Positions 55,386 to 64,000 of a DNA stretch of 64,000 bases are shown here, in pieces. Under the pieces are notes generated by a model. That model worked only from the letters and a program-made list of their open reading frames with translations, was not told where the DNA came from and ran no database searches. Origin of the DNA: Ettlia oleoabundans (lineage: Eukaryota > Chlorophyta > Chlorophyceae > Chlamydomonadales); NCBI GenBank assembly GCA_019693395.1, contig JAAMXP010000029.1:24237-88236 (forward strand), written 5' to 3'. Both the position numbers and the translations under genes were made by a program. Position 1 is the stretch's first letter. Each line of letters starts with the position of its first letter.

Positions 55386-58300
55386 ATGGCGCCTCGGCAG
55401 TCACCAGGCGACGTAGCGTTTGACCAGCTTGATCCGGCCACCAGGTTCCTCTATGTTCCGCATACCGTAACGTTCCTCGTGCTAGGTGGGGTTTTACGGC
55501 CTGTCGCTCTGCATTCTCTGCACCGCGAGCAACGAGCTCGTTTAAACCATCTCGCAAACCCCAAGGTTGTGAATTACCGCTGTAGGGCTGCTGGCGCTCG
55601 TCTATTTTAGCAACCCCTTCCACCCAGAGTGGCGCCCTGCTGAACCTGCCGCCGCCGCCGAGCTTCAATACAACAACGCCAAGATGGGCATCTGGGCAAT
55701 GGTGCTGGTGTACCTAGGTGAAGAAACCTTGACATACAAACCCAGCGGTTTGCCACATCAGCTGCTACTCTCGCTTACTGCTGGCCTTGGTGCCTGCCAC
55801 CGACAGCCATTCACACGAGCACGCGTGCCGGCTGCCAGTGTCACTCAGAGCCAGCCAGGCCTGCAGGCCATTCAGGCTACGATATTAAAAAACCGACCTC
55901 TCGCAGTACAACGTGATCAATCTTCACAACTATCTGATCATGACTGTGTGCAATTTCCTTCTGCCCCTGCCCCTGCCCCATCCCGGCAGGTTACTCTGTG
56001 GTGCAAGGCCCCCGCACCTGCATGGTCCGGCCCCACCCGGCAGTGTGGCGCCTGGTACACGGTATCATGGTCTGCTACCTCCTGTTCATGGTCTACCTAC
56101 TCTTTCAAACCGTGGATGATGCACGCCAGTTTCTGCGGGTGCGCACGGAACCACGGGTTCATGGTTGCAGCCTGTGGCAGCTCCTGCCGCTTGCAGGTTT
56201 GCAGCTTGCAGCGCGTACCTTGCAGCCCAGAAGCCTAGCAGGGAGATCTTTCAGTGAATAAGCCCACCAGCCCAAGTCGGCGGCGATGTTAGCGCTTCTA
56301 TTTTGCCTGCCGCCGCCAAGGCTCGTAGGCGCTCACCCTGGCTAGTGAAGGGGTTTGGCATCCCGCCCTAGCAACTTCTGCCCATGTTGCACTTGCCTCC
56401 ACCGCGATGCGCTGCACTACATCATGCTCAATGTGCCACACTGGTGTGCTGATGCCCAATCCCTGCTTTGTGCCTGCAAATTGGGTCCCCGCCTTGTTTT
56501 TGCCGTCGTGCTCCCTGCCCAGTCCCTGGCTTCTGCCCCTGCCTGTGCAGCACCTGTATCCTGAGCTGGGTGTGGAGCTGCCCGAGAGGCAGTACGGTGC
56601 CGATTGCCGGCTGTACATCCCGGGGCAGGGCATCAACTGGAAGGTGGGGGGCGCTGGTAGTCCCTGCCTGCCTGCCTGCACGCACGCACGCACGCACGGG
56701 CCTGCTTGCAGATCTGTCTTTGCTATGCATGGTGGTACATGCACAGACAGGGGAATCAAGCAGGGCAGGCAGGCACCAGCAAGCTGTAAGTTAGAAGGAA
56801 GCAAAGGCAGTTCAAAGGGAGGTGGCGCCCTGGAATTCATTTCAAGCTTACACCGGGGTGGTGCCTGTGCACCTTGTGCCCAGCATTGCAGTTTTCCCCC
56901 TGCTGGCGCCCTTGCTCTCCGTCTCACCCTTCCTCCCCTGCTGCGCAGGCGATTCACGACACGGTGTTTGACGAGTTCGTGGTGGCTCACACGCTGGGCT
57001 GGTGGGGCAAGGCACTCATCATCCGCAACTACACCATGCTGTGAGCGTTGCGTTGTGCTGCGCCGGGCTGGGGTGGCGGGCAAACAGGCAGGGGAGGGCT
57101 GCTGTGCTGTGCTGTGCTGCGGCGCGCTTCGGTGCGGTTCAGTGCAAGGAGGTCTGGTTTGGTGTGGTGTATTGCAGCTCTGTCGCAGAAAAGAGGGCTT
57201 ACTTTGCTGCTGCACACGGCTGCCATCCCTAGCTAACCCCCATGTTTGTCATTCATAAAGAACCCTCCTCTGCCCCTCCTTTGCCCCTCCTCGCCCAACA
57301 CCAACAACATCACTCCATGCTGGACTGGCTGTGCAGCTGGTTTATCTCGATCGCGTTTGAACTGTGTGAGAAGACGCTGCAGCACTGGCTGCCCAACTTC
57401 AACGAGTGCTGGTGGGACAGCTGGGTGCTGGATGTTGCGGTGTGCAATGCAATAGGCATCTACACAGGTGCGAACCGGCCGCCCTGCTTCTACAACCGCT
57501 GCTTAGCAGGGAGCGTAAGGGGCAGGGAGGGGCTGAATGGTGGCTTGCTTCTGTTGCGTAGCGGGGCGCGCAAGGTTTCAGGGCGGGGGTCGCAGGAGGC
57601 GGACACTCCTGGCCAGGTGGACCGCAGGGTGCATGAGGAGTCAGCCGGCTGCTGCTTAGCCGCCTCGCAAAGGGCACCGATGCTGTGTTTTTCTGGCCGT
57701 GGTTTCCACAGCATGAGAGCTACCGACCAGATGTGTACTGCCCGCTCATATTCCCTGCGCTGTTGTCTTGCCTGGCTCCGCTCTGCCTGCCATGCAGGCA
57801 TGTGGACTGTACGGTACTTCAAGAGCAAGCAGTACAACTGGAGCGGCATCAGCGAGCAGCCCAACCTGCTGGCGAAAGCCAAGCGTGGTCTGCTGCAATT
57901 CACACCTTACTCGTGGGACAACTTTGAGTGGCAGGTCTTTGACAGCCCCAAGAGATGCCTACAGGTGCGTGTCAGGCTGGCTGCCCAGCATGAGGTGGTA
58001 CTGTAGCGCCCAAGGCAAGGAGGCAGCTGAACACCCGCACGCAGAACTGACAATCAACGTCAGCGATGTGCCGCCTGCCCAGCATTCCCGGAATGCTGCC
58101 CGGCTGGCTGGCTGGCTGGCACATTCTTCTGCTGGCCCTTGTGCTGCCTGTGTGTCCAGAGCGTGCGGATCGTGCTGGTGCGGCCGTCCAGGTGGACACG
58201 TCACAGCGCATTGCTTGAGCCTGCACAGCTAACGCTTGCATCTTTGCGGGTATCAAGGGATCCCTCCATGCTTGACTGAACACAGCAGCACTCCCTGGCC

Positions 58301-58993
58301 CCTCCTCCCCCCCCTGTTCCGCCCCCTGCAGTGCTTCTTCCCCGTCTTCATCATCCTCCTGTTTGAGGTCAACCACTTCTTCCTCAAGTTTGTGCTCTGG
58401 GTGCCGCCCCGCAACCCCCTCAACACCTACCGCCTCACCATACTCTTCCTCTTTGCCCTCCCCGGCATCAAGGTGCGAACCCAAAGAACTGGCCCGATCA
58501 GGTTGCACACCCACACAGCCAGACAACAAGCTCAGCTCTGCCCGGGACTGGGCTCTATGCAGGGCCGTGCTGCACTACCTACCTGATCTACCACTTGTGC
58601 TACTAGCCTGTTGATGCATAGCACTGCCTTGCGACTGCAACAGAACCGCGGCTGTCGCTGCCAGTTGTACATAGTGCAGACAGTGCCGCCATGTTGCCTC
58701 CACATGCAACATCCGGCATCAGTTACTTGCACAATATCCTTACACAATAAAAAAATGCCATAAATCATTGTATCACTGGTAGTGAGGCAGGAATACTACG
58801 AGTTCTTGGAGTCGCCCGCCCGCAACATCTTCACCAAGCTGGGCACCTTTGCCTGGCTGGCAATGGCCATCGCCTTTGTGGAGACACTCATATGCATCAA
58901 ATTTAGCAAGGGGTGAGTGGCTGTGGTTGAGTGGGTTGGTCTACCAATACGTGGTGATGTGCGCAATCAGCCAAGGCTTTGCCACTCAGTGCT

Positions 58994-59035
<42 letters not shown>

Positions 59036-59398
59036 CGCGCGTGCGTGCGTGTGCGTGCCAAACAGCCTGGCAGGTTTGAACTCCAACGGTTTGCATTGCT
59101 GGTTGGCACCACCAGCCAACAGGCCGCTTTTGCAGCCTGTGGCTCCGCCTCCTCCACTGGAACTGGCTCCAGGCATGTGAACGAGGAATCAGCTGTCTCC
59201 ACCCACGCTGCTACCTGCAGGCTCTTCCCGCAGCCCTGGCCACGGGGGGTCGTACGGGCCTGGGCCGTAGTTGTGGCGCTCTTTGCAGTCACCTTCGGCA
59301 CCTGGTGTTACAGGTATTATGTGCTGGGACGAAGAGGGCCAGCGGGAGCAGCGGGTCCCAGCCAGCGAGCCTCCATACCGCGGCAGAAAGCACACTAA
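55386..59398 (+). CDS. PSS: Phosphatidylserine synthase, base-exchange type
   Basis: ER membrane enzyme that swaps the head group of an existing phospholipid for serine. 434 residues in ten exons (55386-55485, 55586-55717, 55990-56138, 56551-56643, 56949-57040, 57337-57467, 57798-57964, 58332-58472, 58791-58912, 59221-59398; 1305 nt, in frame). Family landmarks: [19 protein letters not shown] as first helix, [84 protein letters not shown] then [49 protein letters not shown]. Eight to nine membrane helices expected. The C-terminal tail is short and basic. The first intron uses the TGTAG acceptor at 55585, because that choice alone restores the first helix ([18 protein letters not shown]). Confidence 0.93.
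58995..59058. repeat. (TG)n(CG)n(TGCG)n microsatellite in the last PSS intron
   Basis: Alternating purine-pyrimidine tract: about sixteen TG units, then GC units, then GTGC units. This composition is prone to Z-DNA and to length change. It lies in the intron between the last two exons. Confidence 0.92.
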
Positions 59399-60461
59399 GA
59401 AGGCATCAAGGCCCCGTTCCCTCTTCTGCATTCTTTTGGCCAGCACCTTGGCTCCCTTTCGACCCTTTTGTGTATACATAATCTGCCGGTATTGTTTGTT
59501 GCATTGACCAGTTGTCACAAGGATCAGGATGGCAGCTATTCAAGAACCTGAGCGACAGTGCTGTCTTATGCAGTACATACAGCCAATATTAAGAGACTGG
59601 GTTGATTCTTGCAAGGAGTTGCACGGAGCAAACTTCCAAGGGCAAGGTGACCAAGGGAGGGGAAAATGTAAGCCTGGGCTTGGAAGTGGCAATGTAGAAT
59701 AGGAGAATGGACTACGCAAGATGGCAGGCTGGTATGGACATTGTGCAAGGCTGGCGTATGGCCAAAAAGGTCAGTCAGGCACCGAAGGGTAACTGACGCC
59801 ACGACAGAGATGAAGGTTCATGCAATGGAATGTTACACCAAAACAGCAGGAGCTTGCAGGGACGCCAGTTTTGATACAAAAAGGGGTGGTTGATGAATGT
59901 AGAAGTTCCTTCCTTTCCTTTGTTTTGGGAGTACACGGCGAATTCAACAATAAGGGTGGGCCAAGCTGAACTGTAGGAAGGTGCAGTGCATGCTTCAGTA
60001 GCTGTTCCCGCAGGCGGTGGAACGGGCTGGTAGGCCCTTTTGCAGACATGGCATGCAGAGATGGGCTGATACAGGAGAAGAAGAGGCAGGCAAAATACAA
60101 AGGCTCGCACAAGAAGACTTTTTGGGAGCGGAAAGAGAGAAAACAAGCGGTCGTCGGTGACAAATATGCAGCTAGATATGACTGCAGGGTAAGTAGCAAG
60201 AACAGGAACACACACCGAGGCAGTGGCAGCTGTTGTGCTGAGAGAGCTGTTTGTGAGCGTACAAACGCCAGGCATCTGCAAGGACAGTGGGAACAGAGGG
60301 CAGCCTACTGCAGGCGCTGCACCATCTTGCAACAGCCGCGATGGCCTTGCGCAGCAGGGCCTCTAGTTCTGGGAGGAGGTACGGGTGGGGTGGGGTGCCA
60401 AGGGTGTATTGGACTACTGACTCACCACAATCCCAAAGATGAGCTACAAGGACTGGCCTGA
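59399..60461. other. Convergent intergenic region after PSS
   Basis: About 1.06 kb between the PSS gene and a minus-strand unknown gene. TGTAA at 59667-59671 is a candidate PSS poly(A) signal. Several short ORFs on the minus strand lack motifs and a splice model. Confidence 0.45.
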
Positions 60462-61690
60462 TCAGATGGAGGGCCTGCATATGTTGAAGCTGGTCAGGGT
60501 GTCCCCTGGGCTCTCCATGGAGCTGGATCGGCGCAGCAGCATGGAGCGCAGGTTGGCGTTGAGCAGCTCTGGCTGCTGGTGCCCCTCTATGCTGCCCCGC
60601 ACCATGGCGCACCCCGAGGGCAGGCGGCTGATCTGGCTCAACGACTCCTCAAGCAACTCCTTGCTGGACTGCTGAATGCACCGGTCCACTTGCTGACAAA
60701 ACACCTGCAGGCAGCATTTCGCGGCAGCCAGGCAGGCAGGAGGACAGCCGGCTAGTAAGAAGGGGTGGCGCGGCGGCGATGCCGGGGGTGCAGGAAGGAG
60801 AGGCCAGCATAGCATGCACGGCAGCGCACAACTAGGTGGTTAGGTTGTCGAGGGTAGGGCAAGGATCCGCCGCGTGCAGCATGGCGCGATTTGCTGCAGG
60901 TGTGCCGCAGGAGCCGGCTGGCTGTGCCACCTGTAGCTCGGCAGTCTGGCTTGGGGAGGTATCGGCCGCTAGGTCAAACTGCAGAGTGGGGCCGCATTGG
61001 CGTGGCTGCTGATCCACGGGAGGGTGAGTCAGGCTGGAGAGTGGCTTGCCGGGAGCAGAGGGCTGTAGCGCCAGCACAAGGTTCGCTGATGCAGAGAAGG
61101 GGCTTCTGGCCGCTGCCGCTGGGGCCACAGCTGTGAGGCGCAGCAGCCAGGGCCACAGCTGAAGCAGCGCTACCTCATCTGCAGCGGACAGCGGCTTGCC
61201 AAGGAGCAATGCTGCTGCCGCGGCCTCTGCAATCAGGTGAATCTGCATCAGCCGGGCCACGAGGTCGCCGGATGCCGGTGCCGGTGCGCGGCCCCGACCT
61301 TGAAACGGTGCCTGCGGGCGGCATGGGAATGGGCAGCGCATGTTGTTATGCGTCTTCTGGCCATCAATGTGCACCTTTGCCTCCAGGGCTGTCTTACACT
61401 CGAATGCTGCAGGAAACCCTGCCAAGTACCAGCTGCAAGCCGGCTGGCGGCGGTTGGTGCGCGTTCGGTCACATAAGCCTGAGGGCGCCCTGCAGTGTAA
61501 CATCCAGCCGCTTGCCTGCCGCACAGCGCCGCGCCCCACCGCACGCACTTGCCCAAAGCTTGCAGAAAACTACCTGAAACGCGCTCCAATGCCAGCAGTT
61601 CACCCCGAGGCTCTCGAGCTCGCAGGTCTCGTGCGCCTCCTGGAGCAGCAGGGCGCCATCCGCAAGGCTCGCCGGCAGCGGTGTGCACAT
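60462..61690 (-). CDS. Hypothetical protein, 246 residues
   Basis: Three exons (61690-61574, 61311-60931, 60704-60462) join in phase 0 with GT-AG introns to 741 nt. Exon 1: MCTPLPASLADGALLLQEAH and on to NCWHWSAFQ. Exon 2: Ala/Leu-rich helical stretch (VARLMQIHLIAEAAAAALLL, then LLQLWPWLLRLTAVAP) followed by a polar Pro/Ser/Gln-rich segment. Exon 3: amphipathic helix VFCQQVDRCIQQSSKELLEE and a basic Ser-rich end (LRSMLLRRSSSMESPG). The frame-consistent splicing is the main support. I do not recognise the family, and extra upstream exons are possible. Confidence 0.42.
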
Positions 61691-63109
61691 ACTTGCCAGA
61701 CTGCTAAGCCGTCAGCGGCAACAAGGGGGGTTGTAGGGCTGCACCGGTATATGAGCCGCCAGCGGCAACAAGGGGGGTTGAGGGCTGCACCGGTATATGT
61801 GGGTACAGGCGGCGCGCTGAAAGCAGGCAGGGATTCTGGCTGTGCAAACGCAAGTCAGGATGCCATACGTATGTGGGAGGCAATGAGATTCCACGCTGCC
61901 TGCTGCGTGCTCCGTCACGGTGCGTGCAGAGTGCGCGTGCCAATCGACCCCTTGCACGGGAGACGTCGCCTGTTGGCACTCACTCCCATCCGCAACAGTA
62001 ATCGTAAGCCTACTCGTTCCGTTGCGCGTATCACAACCCGTAGTGCTAGACTTGCAAAGCCCTAGAGGCAATGTTGTGAGCCGAGTGTGCTAAAGGCTTC
62101 GCAAAACGCTCCAACGGTGCAAGGAGGCGCGGTATTAGCCCAAACCCCACCAGACTGAAGCGGTCCTGCTAGCACACTGAGTCGCTGCAAATGCGTGGGT
62201 CATATGCTCCCGCCTCTCTTTGCTCGGCTAGCCGATAGGCAGGAAAACGGCCGCGTTGCGCCAGCCTCGGCCCTGTAGCTGCGCCTCCGGCCATGTCGCC
62301 GCCGCCACCGCCACCACGCGGCCGCCGATTTCGCTCTCCCCACAGTTGACTGAAGGATGTTGCAACAGCCACCCGTGAGCTTGTGACGTGACACTTCGGT
62401 AGTACTTACAACTGATATGCTGACTTTGACATGCGATAAAAGCAGGAGCACACTGGCCATGGTGTATGCCCATCGAGTGGGTTAGGTTTTCTTTGAGAGG
62501 ACAGGGTAACATGCAACATGCAGAAAAAGGCCTCAAAGACCATCTAAGACTGTTTAAATGGGGGCTTAAGGGATATGATACTGCAGACCTACAAAACTGC
62601 TTCGCTCACAGAGGCAGCTGGTTTGCTTCCCAGGGGTGCAGCAAGCGCAGGGGGCAATGTGCTGCGCCAGGAACAGGCATGCTGGCTGTAAGAGCGAGAG
62701 CATGGAAACATCACGCGTAATAAGGAGCAAGAAATGTATGCTTCAGCTTCATGCTAAGATCTTTGTGGGTGCGTGGTAAGGTTGGAAATGTTCTAGCCGC
62801 ACGAATATGCCAGGTAACGACAAGACTGACTCAAACTGTGTTTGACAACGTCTTTCGTTTGGAATGGTACGATTCATTTTGGGCGTCCGTATGGGTGTAA
62901 AGTGGTTACGTGGTGCGGAATGGAGCTCTGTTGACGCTACTTCCTGCTACTGCAGATCGGCGGGCAAGCACTTGAGGCTGAAGGAGGCATCCTGCCATGG
63001 CAGAGTTGCTGCCCCATTGGACTAGCAGCCAGTGCAGGAGTAGTTCGCAGGAACTCCCTGCAAGCGGGGCACACAGGTTGCCACCAACCAAAAGGCCCAG
63101 GTGGGGTCA
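61691..63109. other. Intergenic region with a tandem duplication
   Basis: About 1.4 kb without a supported gene. Weak minus-strand ORFs at 62200-62536 show only Arg/Ser-rich sequence. The tandem repeat at 61708-61799 is listed separately. Confidence 0.4.
61708..61799. repeat. Direct tandem duplication, unit 45-46 bp
   Basis: Two adjacent copies start GCCGYCAGCGGCAACAAGG and end GCACCGGTATATG, at 61708-61753 and 61755-61799. They differ by one substitution and a 2-bp indel, so the duplication is recent. Confidence 0.9.
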
Positions 63110-64000
63110 TTAAAACATAGGCTCCTGGACCCTCTCACAGCACCATTCCATATGCACGTCAGGAACACTGGCAAAGCACTGGCAGATGGAACAGCAGCAC
63201 AGAGCGGCAGCGCACCCGCGAATGTCTGCCTCCTGGCGATACACCACCAGCGAAGGCAGCAGCACTGCTGCCAGCTGGGTCAGAGTAATTACCCACAGGG
63301 TCAGGTAAGCACGAGACGCCCGTTGGGTGTCGCAGTACGCGAAGGCGTTGGCCACAGTCGCAAGGTACAGCAAGGCAAGCTGAACCAGGACGTGGAGGCT
63401 GCACACAGCAGTGCGGTGGGAAGCAGAAGTGGCATACCAATGTTCAAGGTCAGGAGCAATGCCCCATACTATGGGCAGCACACTGTGCCTCCTAAGCAAG
63501 CAGGTGGCAGCCGAAGCGGTTGCATGGGTATGTAAGGGTCAGTGCGCAGTGCAGCTGGCAGGTAGCAAGCTTAACCAGCTTGCCTGAAGCGCAGGCGGTT
63601 GCGGAAGCTGCAGCAGCAGGCGGGTGGCAGCGCAGAGGTTTGTTGAGGTAGTGATGTAACAATGTGTGCCCAGCATACCACACAAAAGCAAACCACAAGC
63701 TCAGCAGAGCATGTCAACAGGATCCAACCCACTAGCAAAAACAGTTGAAGTGAACTCGCTGCCGTTGGTTGCATTCCCCACCTGTGGAAAACGAGGGTCA
63801 GCGAGCGGTTGCCTGTCAGCGCCCTGAGCAGGCTGCCAGAGTAGTAGCCTGCAGTAATAGGCATCGGCGCACAAGCACGCAGCCCGTGTTGCTTTCAAGG
63901 GCAAGAAGCAACACTGCCAGCGCAAATTGCGAGCACAGCGGCTGCCGGCAAGTGCTGCACACTGCAGCAGCTGACAAGACACAGTCACACCGCCCCCCGC
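63110..64000 (-). CDS. Membrane protein, partial (5' part beyond right edge)
   Basis: The last exon (about 63395 to the stop at 63110) encodes two strong membrane helices, LVQLALLYLATVANAFAY and YLTLWVITLTQLAAVLLP, then a Cys-rich segment (CAAALCCCSICQC) and the end CERVQEPMF. Upstream fragments on the same strand with similar hydrophobic character are YAGHTLLHHYLNKPL (about 63665-63620) and YYSGSLLRALTGNRSLTLVF (about 63845-63785), which are probable further exons. Splice junctions were not all resolved, and the family is not recognised. Confidence 0.4.

Noticed and set aside
56298..57258. Long ORFs of 283 and 305 residues on both strands
   Set aside because: They cross real PSS exons in the wrong frame and are compositionally biased intron sequence.
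62200..62536. Arg/Ser-rich minus-strand ORFs as a gene
   Set aside because: No splice model, motif or targeting signal; composition is typical of GC-rich noncoding sequence.

Overview
The window is eukaryotic nuclear DNA from a green alga, most likely a Chlorella-like trebouxiophyte. It is GC-rich and gene-dense, and almost every gene is split by short introns (GT...TGCAG). Several proteins have chloroplast-type N-termini, and gene 3' ends often carry the chlorophyte TGTAA poly(A) signal. There is no sign of operons, CRISPR, phage or complete transposons, and I found no convincing tRNA or rRNA.

Layout, left to right: a leucine-rich-repeat receptor kinase (minus, cut by the left edge); ribosomal protein eL20/L18a (minus); splicing factor U2AF35 (plus); a plastid NAR1-type formate/nitrite transporter (plus); thiazole synthase THI4 (plus); a secreted DUF5054/GH38-like protein (minus); a CEP131/AZI1 centriolar-satellite homologue (plus); a plastid NmrA-like protein with a lost dinucleotide motif (minus); complex III subunit QCR9 (plus); a small secreted cysteine-rich protein (minus); the microtubule plus-end protein EB1 (minus); a thylakoid/envelope-type ADP/ATP carrier (plus); an unknown plastid membrane protein (minus); a SET-domain LSMT-like methyltransferase (plus); glutamate decarboxylase (plus); base-exchange phosphatidylserine synthase (plus); an unknown 246-residue protein (minus); and a partial membrane protein at the right edge (minus).

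For thirteen genes I followed every exon junction by hand; in each the exon lengths sum to a multiple of three, and the joined protein matches its family where the family is recognised. Those models give about 87 introns, six of them starting with GC instead of GT. Three more GC starts fit the DUF5054 gene. Many neighbours are divergent pairs with short shared promoters, down to about 160 bp.

The genes do not form one pathway. The most notable points are a centriolar-satellite gene (CEP131) about 5 kb from EB1 in an alga of a group usually regarded as non-flagellate, the frequent GC-AG introns, a G-quadruplex-type repeat on a THI4 5' splice site, a plant-type receptor kinase with altered HRD and DFG motifs, and a cysteine-rich secreted peptide of no family I recognise.
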